Shown here: positions 28,069-37,193 of the stretch, piece after piece | Layout: each line of letters starts with the position of its first letter | How positions within the stretch are numbered: position 1 is the stretch's first letter | Notes under the pieces: model-generated | Told to the model about the DNA's origin: nothing | Database searches by the model: none | Seen by the model: the letters and a program-made list of their open reading frames with translations, nothing else | Position numbers and translations under genes: made by a program | Origin: Chryseobacterium gregarium DSM 19109 | GTDB taxonomy: Bacteria; Bacteroidota; Bacteroidia; Flavobacteriales; Weeksellaceae | Direction: 5' to 3' | DNA: 64,000 nt | Assembly (NCBI RefSeq): GCF_000430845.1 | Contig: NZ_AUMU01000006.1 | Coordinates: 104,114 to 168,113, forward strand

Positions 28069-29754
28069 TCATTCCACCGCTACGGAATCGTCGCCACGGC
28101 CATCGGCAACGGCATGAATGGTGCCGTTATCATCAACAAGAATCATTTCCGTCCTGCCGATCTGGTCCCGGTTTTCGGCTTTGTAACCGAGTTTTTCCAG
28201 ATCCTTAACGGTCGTTTCAGGAAAATTCTTTTCAAAAGCAACCGTGTCGGGAAGCCACTGATGGTGGAATTTTGGAGCGTTTACAGAAGCATTGGCATTT
28301 AATTTAAAATCAATTACATTAACAATGGACTGATAAACGGAGGTGGGGATCGTAGTTCCGCCCGGCGTTCCCACGATCAGGTAGGGCTTCCCGTTCTTCA
28401 GGACGATCGTTGGGGTCATGGATGAAAGCATTCTTTTATTCGGACGGATCGAGTTGGCCTCGCCGCCTATAGCCCCGAACATATTCGGGACTCCCGGTTT
28501 TATGGAGAAATCATCCATTTCATTATTCAGGAAAAATCCCGCTCCGGAAACAACGACCTTACTTCCGTATAAACCGTTTAATGTTGTGGTAACCGCTGCT
28601 GCATTTCCTTCCCTGTCAAGCACGGAGATGTGGGTGGTTTCGGTAGATTCCCCGGGCAGCTTTATAATTTTGCCGACTTCAGAGCTTGGAGTCGCTTTAT
28701 TGAAACTGAAGCTTTTCCATCTGTTTTTAAGGTAGGGGTCGGAAATTAAATAAGCCGTCTGATCATCAATAAAATCCGGGTCGCCCATATATTCTGCCCG
28801 GTCAGCAAACGCCCGCCTTTCTGCTTCTACCATAACCTGAACGGCTTGGGTAGAATTCTGCTGATATTTCTCAAGATTTTCATAGCCTGCCATAGTAAGC
28901 ATCTGTGCCAGCAAAATTCCGCCGCTTGAAGGCAACGGCATCGAAACCACCGTATGCGCTTTGTAGTCAAATTCCAGTGCCTTTCGTTCTACGGCTTTGT
29001 AGTTTTTAAGATCTTCCGGTGAGATAATCCCGTTTCCTTTTTTCATTTCAGCAGCCAGAAGTCCGGCGGTTTTGCCTTCATAAAAACCTTGCTTACCCTG
29101 TTTCCGGATTAATTTCAGGGTTTCCGTCAGCTCTTTCTGAATCAGGATATCACCTGCTTTCCATGGGATATTTTTTACAAAGGCTATTGGAGAGGTATTA
29201 TGTTTCTGGAAATTGGCTTTATTGGCATTTAATAAATCCGCTTCCTGTTGGGTAATGGCAAATCCTTTTTCTGCCAGGTCAATCGCAGGGCGAATGAGCT
29301 GATCCATCGGCAGCCTGCAGTATTTTAAAGTGGCAAAAAATCCGGCCACGCTTCCCGGGACTCCCGAAGCCAGTCTGCCATTTTGCGAAAGGTCTGTGTC
29401 AGCTTTTCCGTTTTTATCAACATACATATCGTGCGTTGCCTTCTGAGGTGCGGTTTCACGATAATCTATAGTAAATTTCTCACCGTTGTTTTTGACACCG
29501 ACTAAAAATCCGCCGCCACCGATATTTCCGGCCTGCGGGTAAACAACAGCTAAGGCGTATTGTGTTGCAACAATGGCATCATAGGCATTTCCGCCCATTT
29601 TAAGGATTTCAGCACCTGCTTCACTGGCAAGGGGATGCGCCGAAACTACAACCCCTTTATTCTTTACCTTCACTTCTTTGATAATGCTGATGTCAGTGTA
29701 CTGGGCTGAAAATGTGCAGGAAAACATTATGAATATAAAAAATGTTTTTTTCAT
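28069..29754 (-). CDS. ggt: Gamma-glutamyltransferase
   Basis: A 561-residue secreted precursor (signal peptide MKKTFFIFIMFSCTFSAQ) of the Ntn-hydrolase GGT family. It hydrolyses or transfers the gamma-glutamyl group of glutathione and related peptides. The N-terminal AHPLASEAGAEILKMGGNAYDAI and GGGGFLVG-type segment (IGGGGFLV) are conserved. The self-cleavage and nucleophile Thr is the first of the pair in STETTHISVLDREGNAAA (~residue 365), and LNNEMDDFS and GGTTIPTSVYQ complete the active site. The chain should split into ~37 and ~21 kDa subunits in the periplasm. Confidence 0.95.
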   Translation of the reverse strand: MKKTFFIFIMFSCTFSAQYTDISIIKEVKVKNKGVVVSAHPLASEAGAEILKMGGNAYDAIVATQYALAVVYPQAGNIGGGGFLVGVKNNGEKFTIDYRETAPQKATHDMYVDKNGKADTDLSQNGRLASGVPGSVAGFFATLKYCRLPMDQLIRPAIDLAEKGFAITQQEADLLNANKANFQKHNTSPIAFVKNIPWKAGDILIQKELTETLKLIRKQGKQGFYEGKTAGLLAAEMKKGNGIISPEDLKNYKAVERKALEFDYKAHTVVSMPLPSSGGILLAQMLTMAGYENLEKYQQNSTQAVQVMVEAERRAFADRAEYMGDPDFIDDQTAYLISDPYLKNRWKSFSFNKATPSSEVGKIIKLPGESTETTHISVLDREGNAAAVTTTLNGLYGSKVVVSGAGFFLNNEMDDFSIKPGVPNMFGAIGGEANSIRPNKRMLSSMTPTIVLKNGKPYLIVGTPGGTTIPTSVYQSIVNVIDFKLNANASVNAPKFHHQWLPDTVAFEKNFPETTVKDLEKLGYKAENRDQIGRTEMILVDDNGTIHAVADGRGDDSVAVE

Positions 29755-29810
29755 GAGCAGATTTTGTAACCGAATTTACAATTTTGTTTTAAGATAGGCT
29801 TTAAAATATT

Positions 29811-29818
29811 TACTTTTG
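29811..29818 (+). promoter_or_regulatory. Promoter -7 box for the epimerase-like gene
   Basis: TACTTTTG fits TAnnTTTG, 26 bases before the ATG at 29845. A TTTTG lies 24 bases further upstream, longer than the usual spacing. Confidence 0.55.
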
Positions 29819-29844
29819 CTTGAGATCATTAATACTATAGAAAA

Positions 29845-30813
29845 ATGGAATCCCACACGGAAAGAATATTGATTACCGGCGCGTTAGGGCAGATAGGTAC
29901 AGAACTTACAAACAGGCTGGTTGAAATTCACGGAGCTGAAAATGTTGTTGCTTCAGGATTGGACAGGTGGCAGAAAGGCATTACTTCTGCCGGCTATTAT
30001 GAAAGGATGGATGTAACCAATACACAATTGGTAAAACAGGTGATTAAAGACTATGATATTACCACGGTATACCATCTGGCTTCGTTATTGTCCGGAACTT
30101 CAGAGAAACAGCCACTGTTTGCATGGAAACTGAATCTGGAGCCGCTTCTTCATTTTTGTGAGCTGGCAAAAGAAGGCCTTATTCAGAAAATTTTCTGGCC
30201 GAGTTCAATTGCCGTTTTCGGGAAAGGGATTCCAAAAGAAAATGTAGGGCAGGATGTCGTTCTGAATCCTACCACGGTGTACGGGATTTCAAAAATGGCC
30301 GGTGAAAAATGGTGCGAGTATTATTTTGACAAACATGGGGTAGATGTAAGAAGCATACGGTACCCGGGACTGATTTCATGGAAAACACCTGCAGGCGGAG
30401 GGACAACCGATTATGCCGTTGAAATTTTTTATGAAGCGATCGAAGAAGGAAAATACACCAGCTTTATTTCTGAAAACACGGGGATGCCGATGCTCTATAT
30501 GGAAGATGCCATTAATGCCACTTTAAAATTAATGGAAGCTCCGAAAGAAAGCCTGACGGTCCGTTCCTCTTATAATCTCGGCGGAATGTCATTCACTCCG
30601 AAAGAACTGGCAGAAGAAATCAAAAAGGAAATTCCGGAATTCGAGATTGATTATAAACCGGATTTCAGACAGCAGATTGCAGATTCTTGGCCGGCTTCCA
30701 TAGATGATTCCATAGCTAAAAATGATTGGGGATTATCATATGATTTCGGAATTTCGGAAATGACCAGGGATATGATTAAAAACCTTAAAGTAAAACTCAA
30801 TAAGAATTCTTAA
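29845..30813 (+). CDS. SDR-type L-threonine 3-dehydrogenase
   Basis: A 322-residue extended short-chain dehydrogenase resembling the UDP-galactose epimerase-like threonine dehydrogenases of Flavobacteria. The NAD-binding motif ITGALGQIGTEL is at residues ~10-21, the catalytic Ser/Thr in WPSSIAVFG, and the YGISK active-site Tyr-Lys at ~152-156. YPGLISWKTPAGGGTTDYAV and DFRQQIADSWPASIDDS are segments I associate with that threonine dehydrogenase family. It would oxidise threonine to 2-amino-3-ketobutyrate. A general NAD-dependent epimerase is the alternative; no kbl gene is next to it. Confidence 0.82.
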   Translation: MESHTERILITGALGQIGTELTNRLVEIHGAENVVASGLDRWQKGITSAGYYERMDVTNTQLVKQVIKDYDITTVYHLASLLSGTSEKQPLFAWKLNLEPLLHFCELAKEGLIQKIFWPSSIAVFGKGIPKENVGQDVVLNPTTVYGISKMAGEKWCEYYFDKHGVDVRSIRYPGLISWKTPAGGGTTDYAVEIFYEAIEEGKYTSFISENTGMPMLYMEDAINATLKLMEAPKESLTVRSSYNLGGMSFTPKELAEEIKKEIPEFEIDYKPDFRQQIADSWPASIDDSIAKNDWGLSYDFGISEMTRDMIKNLKVKLNKNS

Positions 30814-30894
30814 GATAAACCTTAACTTTAATATAATTATATATTAACCTATGGTTATAAATGTTTTATATCGTTAACCTAAAATTTAATTTAA

Positions 30895-31647
30895 ATGGTA
30901 TTATTAACTTTTAACGTCGTAAATATCGAAGCTGAAATAAAAAATGAGGTTCATATTTCAGATGACGACCGTTTGAAAATCACCGTTGATAATACCAAAG
31001 CGATCCTCAGAATTTTAGATGTTCATAGTATTAAAGTAACTTTTTTTATTGAGGATTCAATTATTGATAAACTTCAAAACCTGATAAAAGCAATTTCATC
31101 CCAAGGGCATGAAATTGCTTTTTATTATAAGGGTTCAACGCTACCGCAAATTGAAGAAACGAAGAAATCGGTACAGGAATTTTTAGGGAAACAGATCAGG
31201 GGCATTCGTCAGAAAGACGGTGAACTTTCCCTGGAAAGTCTGAAACTGATGGAATTTAATTACCTTTCCAATATCGATAATGCCAATATTCTTTTCCCTT
31301 TTAAACGGCTGAAAAGAGATACTGAAATCAATGAAGAGAACGGATTGAGTATGGTGCCGGAAAGTATTTCGCCGTACAGCCAGTTGCCGTATAATGATTT
31401 TGTGTTCCAGATGCTTCCGATGGAATATTACCGGAATATGGTTTTTGAAACATTGAAGAGCGACGAATTTGTTCTGATTTATGTCAATACCTGGCAGTTT
31501 ACCGACTTTAAGAAATATCAATTTAAAATCCCTTTTTACAGAAGGGTGAATTCAGGAAAAAAAATGGAAGACAAACTGGATGCTCTCCTTACCTGGATCA
31601 ACGAAAAGGAAATGGCTACTTCCCGGATGAAAGATTATATTTTCTGA
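30895..31647 (+). CDS. Degenerate polysaccharide deacetylase-like protein
   Basis: A 250-residue protein with the outline of a NodB-type deacetylase (LLTFNVVNIEA near the start, VTFFIEDSI at ~50, QGHEIAFYYKGS at ~71-82). The usual metal motifs are altered: the TFDDE/DVE aspartate is Asn, and the HSxxH histidines after HEIA are replaced by Tyr and Lys. It is probably not an active zinc deacetylase and may bind rather than cut sugar. No signal peptide is evident. It ends 18 bases from a convergent methyltransferase of possible glycan context. Confidence 0.72.
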   Translation: MVLLTFNVVNIEAEIKNEVHISDDDRLKITVDNTKAILRILDVHSIKVTFFIEDSIIDKLQNLIKAISSQGHEIAFYYKGSTLPQIEETKKSVQEFLGKQIRGIRQKDGELSLESLKLMEFNYLSNIDNANILFPFKRLKRDTEINEENGLSMVPESISPYSQLPYNDFVFQMLPMEYYRNMVFETLKSDEFVLIYVNTWQFTDFKKYQFKIPFYRRVNSGKKMEDKLDALLTWINEKEMATSRMKDYIF

Positions 31648-31665
31648 TTAAATGAACAGCTAAAG

Positions 31666-32490
31666 CTATTCGTCATTTCTACTAATTACAAATAAATCTG
31701 TTGAATGACGCAATTCCTTTTCAAATAAAATATCTTTATAGGAATACTTTGAGTCAGAAATGACAGCAGAATTATCTTTTTTAAAATTCTCGGGACCTGA
31801 TTTCAATTTTTTAATAAAAAGGAATAGGCGCTTTTGTAATTTTAATAAGAAAATTCTTAAAAAATTGGGATAGAAAACTAGGGTTGCCGGCAGAGTAATA
31901 TTCCGCTGTTTCTTTGTTCTAGCTATTTCCTCAAAGATCAAATCGGAATCAGAACCTATCTTCAGAACTTCTACCTTTCTAAAATGTTTCTTAAGTAGGG
32001 ATTCTAAACTGTTATAAGAATATTCTTTTAAGTGAAAGATGTTCCATGGCTTTTGGATATGATTAAAAAGCCTGTTTTCTTTATCCGGTGTAGAAATGAA
32101 TAATATTCCTTTGGGATTCAATAATTTTTTTAAATTTATAATGTATTCGGAGTCATTTGAAACATGCTCTATTACTTGAAATGATGTAATGATGTCAAAT
32201 TTTTTATCTTCTATTTCTTCAGACATCATGAACTCAAGATTAGATGAAGGATATTCTCTTTTAGCGAAATGTATAGCTTCCGGACTTATATCTACACCAA
32301 TTACGCTCTCTGCAGTTTCAGATAATATTTTTGTACCATACCCTGAGCCACAACCGAAATCTAAAACTTTTTTATCTGCTACAAAACTTTTGACATATTC
32401 ATACGTTGCAATGTGCATTAGGTGAAGATATAATTCTGATTTATTGTTGAAATTCCCATTTGAAATATGTCTCTCCCCGGTATCTTGCAT
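31666..32490 (-). CDS. Class I SAM-dependent methyltransferase
   Basis: A 274-residue methyltransferase. The SAM motif LDFGCGSGYGTKIL (~residues 44-57), GVDISPEAIHFA (motif II) and ITSFQVIEHVSN (motif IV) are clear. The C-terminal third is basic and hydrophobic (PNFLRIFLLKLQKRLFLFIK), suggesting membrane association. Similar proteins methylate lipids or sugars in surface-glycan pathways; the substrate here is unknown. The 32490 start is chosen because the ATG at 32514 lies inside the -7 promoter box. AT-richer than neighbours, consistent with transfer. Confidence 0.82.
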   Translation of the reverse strand: MQDTGERHISNGNFNNKSELYLHLMHIATYEYVKSFVADKKVLDFGCGSGYGTKILSETAESVIGVDISPEAIHFAKREYPSSNLEFMMSEEIEDKKFDIITSFQVIEHVSNDSEYIINLKKLLNPKGILFISTPDKENRLFNHIQKPWNIFHLKEYSYNSLESLLKKHFRKVEVLKIGSDSDLIFEEIARTKKQRNITLPATLVFYPNFLRIFLLKLQKRLFLFIKKLKSGPENFKKDNSAVISDSKYSYKDILFEKELRHSTDLFVISRNDE

Positions 32491-32511
32491 TGTATATAAT
32501 TTATTTTTTTG

Positions 32512-32540
32512 CAAAGTTAATAGATTTACGCCAGTTCAAA
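32512..32540 (-). promoter_or_regulatory. Methyltransferase promoter
   Basis: Minus strand TTTG (32540-32537), a 17-base spacer and TAACTTTG (32519-32512): an exact Bacteroidota -33/-7 pair. It overlaps the end of the upstream phosphoesterase gene. Confidence 0.75.
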
Positions 32541-33731
32541 AAGCGTAATTTCCGGCAGCACCCCAACTCTTCCCGGGTAGCCCAACACGCCGAAACCCCG
32601 GTTAACATACAGCATTTTCCCTTCGCTTTCATACAGATCGGCCCACTTGGAATAGCGGTACTGAACCGGAGACCATTTTATGTTTTTTAGGTCTAAACCA
32701 AACTGCATTCCGTGCGTATGCCCGGAAAGGGTAAGGTGAACATTGCCCGGGTGCATTTTTACGACATAATCGAAATGGGTAGGGTCATGGCTCATTAATA
32801 TTTTTGCCGCAGATTCCGGTACGCCTTTTAAAGCATCATCCAGTCTCCCGAATTGCGGGAAAGGCTTTAATCCCCAGTTTTCAACGCCCAGGATGTATAA
32901 TTTCTCACCGTTTTTTTCAATGATCCGGTGTTCATTCCGGAGCATATCGAAGCCGGCCTGCTTTTCATATTCAATAAGCGTATCAAGATTCTTTTTTTTG
33001 TCACCCAGGGAAGCCCAGTTTACATAATCGCCGTAATCATGGTTCCCGAGGACCGCAAGCTTGCCGTCTTTCGCAGTAATCTGAGAGAATAGGGGAATAA
33101 ACAGCTTGAATTCATCGGCTACATTATTTACCATATCTCCGGTAAACAGTATCAAATCAGCTTTCTGTTCGTTAATCAGGTCAATGGCATGCTGGAGTTT
33201 GGACGGGTCTGAAAAGCTGCCGCTGTGGACATCGGAGATCTGAATGATTTTATATCCTTTGAAACTTTCCGGAAGGTTCGCCAGTTTTACTTTTACCTTT
33301 CTTACTTTATGGCGGTATCTCCCGAAGGTAATCCCGTCAATGAACAGGGCAGAGAGAACGCCTCCCAGCCCTAAACCCATAAGGCTTAAAAACTTCCTTC
33401 TTTCCGGGAAAAAATGTTCCGTCGGTCCGGACAGCCCGACCAGGTAGCTGCCGGTTCTGAAGATATCATCAATCAGCAGGAATAAAACGATGAAGACTTT
33501 AGGCAGGATAAAAACAAGAAAAAGGGAGATCATGATCTGAGCCCTTACCATGCTTCTGTCTGCCCTGCTGAAATGGGTCACTTCATATATGAAAACCCCG
33601 TAAATGGCCAGCGAGAAGACCCAATAGCCGGTCCTTATCCAGAAATTATCGGTAAGCGTCCTGATGGCCTGGTAAATATAGACTTCCAGAAAAAGGAAGA
33701 TCGCCGCAATGATAAAAAAGTTTCTTTGCAT
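32526..33731 (-). CDS. Membrane-anchored calcineurin-like metallophosphoesterase
   Basis: A 401-residue protein with three or four N-terminal transmembrane helices (residues ~1-120) and a C-terminal phosphoesterase domain. Metal-binding motifs are in order: ISDVHSGSF (~166-174), LFTGDMVNN (~195-203), VLGNHDYGDY (~224-233), MSHDPTHFD and LSGHTHGMQFG (~343-353). This arrangement matches the YkuE/YaeI-like family, some of which act on UDP-diacylglucosamine or other lipid phosphoesters; the substrate is not certain. Monocistronic, 67 bases after the KAS III-like gene. Confidence 0.88.
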   Translation of the reverse strand: MQRNFFIIAAIFLFLEVYIYQAIRTLTDNFWIRTGYWVFSLAIYGVFIYEVTHFSRADRSMVRAQIMISLFLVFILPKVFIVLFLLIDDIFRTGSYLVGLSGPTEHFFPERRKFLSLMGLGLGGVLSALFIDGITFGRYRHKVRKVKVKLANLPESFKGYKIIQISDVHSGSFSDPSKLQHAIDLINEQKADLILFTGDMVNNVADEFKLFIPLFSQITAKDGKLAVLGNHDYGDYVNWASLGDKKKNLDTLIEYEKQAGFDMLRNEHRIIEKNGEKLYILGVENWGLKPFPQFGRLDDALKGVPESAAKILMSHDPTHFDYVVKMHPGNVHLTLSGHTHGMQFGLDLKNIKWSPVQYRYSKWADLYESEGKMLYVNRGFGVLGYPGRVGVLPEITLFELA

Positions 33732-33798
33732 AACTGGTTTTAAAAAAGCACAAAGAATAATTTCCCTGTGCTTTTATATATTTTTTTATTAAAATAGA

Positions 33799-34866
33799 TT
33801 AAGGAAATCTGTATACAATAGCATTGATGTTCATTCCGGCTCCGACCGAAGTCATCACAATGTTACCTTTTTCTTTAAACGTATGACCTTCCATTTTTCC
33901 TTTAATAATTAAATCATACATTGTAGGGATGGTCGCCACGGAAGAGTTTCCGAATTCCTGGATGGTCATCGGGGAAACAGAATGGTCGTACTCTTTTACA
34001 TCATACAGTTTATGCAGCCTTTCAATCATCGCATAATCCATTTTGGCATTGGCCTGGTGGATCAGGATCTTGTTGATGTCTTCAATGGAAAGACCGGCAT
34101 CATCAATGGTTTCCTTAATAGCGGCCGGAACATTTTTAAGGGCATACTCATAAATCTTTCTTCCCTGCATTCTTACATACAGGCGGCTCTGGTCGGATTC
34201 TTTATTGATGGATGGTCCGTTAGCCAGGTAATCCAGCTCCGGGCCGTTGTCACATATCGTATTGTGGGCAATGATCCCTATATTTTCTTCGTCAGTGGCT
34301 TTTACAACGACCGCTCCGGCCCCGTCTGCAAAAATCATTCTGTTTCTGTCATGCGGGTCTGTTACCCGGCTCAGTGTTTCCGCACCGATGACCAGAATGG
34401 TTTTGGCTACTTTGGCTTTAATTAAATTATCTGCCAGGATCATGCCTTCCACCCATCCCGGGCAGCCGAAAAGCATGTCATAGGTAATGCATTTTCTGTT
34501 CTTAATTCCTAATTTATTCTTTACTCTTGCCGCCATGGTCGGCATAAAGTCAGCATATCCGTGGGCGGTAACTTCCCCGAAATTACTGGCATAGATAATA
34601 TAATCCAGCTCTTCAAGATCTATTTTTGCATCTGCAATAGCCATTTTTGCAGCCTCATATCCGATTTCTGAATTGGAAAGGTCTTCGTCAATAAATCTTC
34701 GGTTCTCTATTTCTGTGATTTCAACAAATTTAGCAATTGTTTCTTCTGCGGGTTTATCAATCTTTATTCCGTCATCTGAATAAAACTCTGAATCTAAGAA
34801 ATAGTCTCTTCCGATAATTCTGCTGGGAAGATAAGATCCAGAACCAATAATGATCGTATTCGGCAT
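33799..34866 (-). CDS. 3-oxoacyl-ACP synthase III-like enzyme
   Basis: A 355-residue thiolase-fold protein of the FabH (KAS III) family. The nucleophile Cys is in DMLFGCPGWVEGM (~residue 122), the His in KILIHQANAKMDYAM and the Asn in EFGNSSVATIP, giving the full Cys-His-Asn triad. FabH condenses acetyl-CoA with malonyl-ACP to begin fatty acid synthesis; stand-alone Bacteroidota paralogues may use other primers. There is no fab operon around it, so a specialised role is equally possible. It has its own strong promoter. Confidence 0.88.
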   Translation of the reverse strand: MPNTIIIGSGSYLPSRIIGRDYFLDSEFYSDDGIKIDKPAEETIAKFVEITEIENRRFIDEDLSNSEIGYEAAKMAIADAKIDLEELDYIIYASNFGEVTAHGYADFMPTMAARVKNKLGIKNRKCITYDMLFGCPGWVEGMILADNLIKAKVAKTILVIGAETLSRVTDPHDRNRMIFADGAGAVVVKATDEENIGIIAHNTICDNGPELDYLANGPSINKESDQSRLYVRMQGRKIYEYALKNVPAAIKETIDDAGLSIEDINKILIHQANAKMDYAMIERLHKLYDVKEYDHSVSPMTIQEFGNSSVATIPTMYDLIIKGKMEGHTFKEKGNIVMTSVGAGMNINAIVYRFP

Positions 34867-34891
34867 TCGTTTGTATGATTTTTTAAAGAGG

Positions 34892-34920
34892 CAAAGTTAA
34901 TAATTAATATTAATAACAAA
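34892..34920 (-). promoter_or_regulatory. Promoter of the KAS III-like gene
   Basis: Minus strand TTTG (34920-34917), 17-base spacer, TAACTTTG (34899-34892), 25 bases before the start codon: an exact match to the -33/-7 pattern. Confidence 0.75.
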
Positions 34921-34936
34921 GAATTAAAAATATTAT

Positions 34937-34944
34937 TAAATTTG
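34937..34944 (+). promoter_or_regulatory. Promoter -7 box of the ubiE-porT operon
   Basis: TAAATTTG fits TAnnTTTG and lies 23 bases before the first gene at 34968. Confidence 0.55.
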
Positions 34945-34967
34945 CAAAAATTGTACTTTACAATCTT

Positions 34968-35537
34968 ATGAAAAATAATGCGTCTTTAAAAGGCTTAGTT
35001 ATTGCAGTTGTGGCGTTTATCGTTGCATTTGGGGTTTATTTCTTTTTTTTAGCCAAGAAGAATTATTATGTGGTGGATAACCCTACGCCGGATACCTATT
35101 ACTACAGCATCAACAGCGGTTCCGAAGGTACCATTGCAGGAGGTCAGACTGTTCCCGTAGACCTTAAGCAGGGGAAAAATTCCATAAAAGTGTTTGACCG
35201 TAATAAAAAATTGCTCTTTGATTCCGCTTTTGAAGTCAGCAGAGTCCGGGGGCTGATTAATATTGCCCACCAGGATTATTATATCAATGATCAGTATTAC
35301 GGGTACAATCTTAAAAAAGATTCATTACTTTTGGCACTGGATAAGACCGTTATTGACGGGAAACCTTATTTTGGGGGAGCCAGACGCTTCAGCAAACTGT
35401 TTACGGATGATTTTTATTACAATGTGGATGAGGATTATGATAAGGTCATCAAAAATATCCAGCAGGTGGAATCCAGATCAAAGATCTTCAGAAAGCAGGA
35501 TTACCTTAATTATTATAAAGAATATTACAAGTTTTAA
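34968..35537 (+). CDS. Membrane-anchored protein of unknown function upstream of ubiE
   Basis: A 189-residue protein with one N-terminal transmembrane segment (residues ~10-29, VIAVVAFIVAFGVYFFFLAKK) and a hydrophilic, Tyr-rich extracytoplasmic remainder. A central part (GTIAGGQTVPVDLKQGKNSI) looks like a small beta domain. I do not recognise the family. It is first in an operon with ubiE (3-base gap) and porT, so an envelope role is plausible but unproven. Confidence 0.75.
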   Translation: MKNNASLKGLVIAVVAFIVAFGVYFFFLAKKNYYVVDNPTPDTYYYSINSGSEGTIAGGQTVPVDLKQGKNSIKVFDRNKKLLFDSAFEVSRVRGLINIAHQDYYINDQYYGYNLKKDSLLLALDKTVIDGKPYFGGARRFSKLFTDDFYYNVDEDYDKVIKNIQQVESRSKIFRKQDYLNYYKEYYKF

Positions 35538-35540
35538 GTT

Positions 35541-36272
35541 TTGACAAAAGATATTACCAAAATTACGCCCTACAACTCTGAAGCGACGAAGAAGAGCCAG
35601 GTAGAAGATATGTTTGACAACATAGCACCGAAATATGATCTTCTGAATCATGTGCTGTCCATGAAAATTGATGTTTTATGGAGGAATACGCTGGTGAAGT
35701 GGATGAAAAATGATAACCCGCAGGAAGTGCTGGATGTGGCTACAGGAACGGGGGATCTTGCCATCACCATTGAAAAGGGAACCGGGTCCAAAGTGATTGG
35801 TTTGGATTTATCGCAACAAATGTTAAATGTTGGCGTTATTAAAATAAAAAAACTTAAATTAGACGGCAAAATTTCCATGCAAAAGGGGGATGCAGAGAAT
35901 CTGCCTTATGAGGACAACAGGTTCGATGCGGTATCCGTAGCGTTCGGGGTGAGGAATTTTGAAAACCTTACCAAAGGTCTGGCAGAATTGAGAAGAGTGG
36001 TTAAAGATAACAAGAGTGTTTACATACTGGAGTTTTCAAAGGTTGAGGGGTTCTTAGCGCCATTTTATATGTTTTACTTTAAAAATATATTGCCTGCCAT
36101 CGGCAGACTGATTTCTAAGGATAATAGGGCATACACCTACCTTCCGGATTCTGTAAATGCTTTTCCTTTCGGGGAAAAGATGAGACAAATTCTTTTAGAT
36201 ACAGGATTTAAAAAAGTTGAATATAAAAAACTAAGTTTAGGTATAGCCACAATTTATAAAGCAACAAAGTAA
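35541..36272 (+). CDS. ubiE: Demethylmenaquinone methyltransferase (UbiE/MenG)
   Basis: A 243-residue SAM methyltransferase that performs the last step of menaquinone synthesis. VEDMFDNIAPKYDLLNHVLS (residues ~22-41) and LDVATGTGDLAI (~65-76) are UbiE signatures; AFGVRNFENL (~134-143) is the characteristic later motif. The start is TTG at 35541; an in-frame stop 6 bases upstream leaves no other full-length start, and the next ATG would remove conserved residues. The menaquinol it makes is the likely substrate of the CydAB oxidase elsewhere in the window. Followed by porT after 3 bases. Confidence 0.95.
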   Translation: MTKDITKITPYNSEATKKSQVEDMFDNIAPKYDLLNHVLSMKIDVLWRNTLVKWMKNDNPQEVLDVATGTGDLAITIEKGTGSKVIGLDLSQQMLNVGVIKIKKLKLDGKISMQKGDAENLPYEDNRFDAVSVAFGVRNFENLTKGLAELRRVVKDNKSVYILEFSKVEGFLAPFYMFYFKNILPAIGRLISKDNRAYTYLPDSVNAFPFGEKMRQILLDTGFKKVEYKKLSLGIATIYKATK

Positions 36273-36275
36273 CCT

Positions 36276-37058
36276 ATGAGTAAATTTTTATTAAAAGCAC
36301 TGGTTTTAGCCTCAGTAAATGTTGCCGTGTTATCAAACGCGCAATTCAGAACCCGAAACAGAATGGATAAGCTGGAAGACTTTGACGAACAGAAATTCAG
36401 CTGGGGTTTTTACCTGAACGGAAACAGGCTTGCCTACCGTATCGTTCTCGATCCGAGATACGGTATGAATAATAACCAAAATCTTATTACATCCAAAGCA
36501 AGCTACAGCTTCGGTGCCGGACTGATCGCCAAATGGAGGCTGAATGACTATCTGGATGTACGATTGGAACCGGGGTTACAATTTGGTCAGAGACAGCTGA
36601 CTTTCAATACACAGTCAAACGACCAGTATGCTGCGGGAACTTTGACGAATGATCCTTTTATTCCTATCCCTTTAACAGAAAGAGACCGCGTAAGGGAGAT
36701 CAAGACTACCTTGGTGGATGTTCCTGTACTGTTGGAGTTTCACGGAATGAGATGGTACAATTCAAGGCCGTATGTGGCGGCGGGGGTGAATTATATCGTT
36801 AATCTTCAGTCCAACTCGGATTCTACCGATGATAACTATCAGCAGGTATTCAGGTCAACCACGCACAATTTCGCATGGTCTGCGGAAATGGGCGTTCAGT
36901 TTTACTTTAATAAATTTAAGCTGACACCGGCCATCAGAGGTACATTCATTATGAACAATGAGGTGGTTGCCGATAATGCGACTACGCCTCCTTACTGGAC
37001 GTCGGCCATGTCTACCCTGCAGACAAGGGCGATATTTTTCGTACTGAAATTTGAATAA
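36276..37058 (+). CDS. porT: Type IX secretion system outer membrane protein PorT/SprT
   Basis: A 260-residue outer membrane beta-barrel with a signal peptide (hydrophobic residues ~5-20, then SNAQ). PorT is needed for protein export by the type IX secretion system and gliding in Bacteroidota. The pattern of amphipathic strands (YSFGAGLIAKWRLNDYLDVR, VDVPVLLEFHGMRWYNSRPY) and terminal phenylalanine FVLKFE, suitable for barrel assembly, are visible. Downstream of ubiE, which I recall as a common Bacteroidota arrangement. No other T9SS gene lies in this window. Confidence 0.85.
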   Translation: MSKFLLKALVLASVNVAVLSNAQFRTRNRMDKLEDFDEQKFSWGFYLNGNRLAYRIVLDPRYGMNNNQNLITSKASYSFGAGLIAKWRLNDYLDVRLEPGLQFGQRQLTFNTQSNDQYAAGTLTNDPFIPIPLTERDRVREIKTTLVDVPVLLEFHGMRWYNSRPYVAAGVNYIVNLQSNSDSTDDNYQQVFRSTTHNFAWSAEMGVQFYFNKFKLTPAIRGTFIMNNEVVADNATTPPYWTSAMSTLQTRAIFFVLKFE

Positions 37059-37074
37059 AAGATATTTTAAATAT

Positions 37075-37108
37075 AAAAGGGAGATACATTTTGTGTCTCC
37101 TTTTTGTT
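37075..37108 (+). terminator. porT terminator
   Basis: Arms AAAAGGGAGATACA and TGTGTCTCCTTTT pair with one bulged G and one G-U pair; a T run follows. Confidence 0.75.
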
Positions 37109-37135
37109 TTGTGTCAAAATATAGAACGTTTTATT

Positions 37136-37165
37136 TTTGTTAGTATTAATATTTTGTTATTTTTG
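37136..37165 (+). promoter_or_regulatory. Promoter of the zapA operon
   Basis: TTTG (37136-37139), an 18-base spacer, then TATTTTTG (37158-37165), 28 bases before the first start codon. Confidence 0.65.
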
Positions 37166-37193
37166 CTAACAGTTAGAATATACAAAACCTGGA

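Noticed and set aside
27966..28208. Open frame of 80 codons over the end of ggt
   Set aside because: Opposite to conserved C-terminal GGT coding sequence; no independent support.
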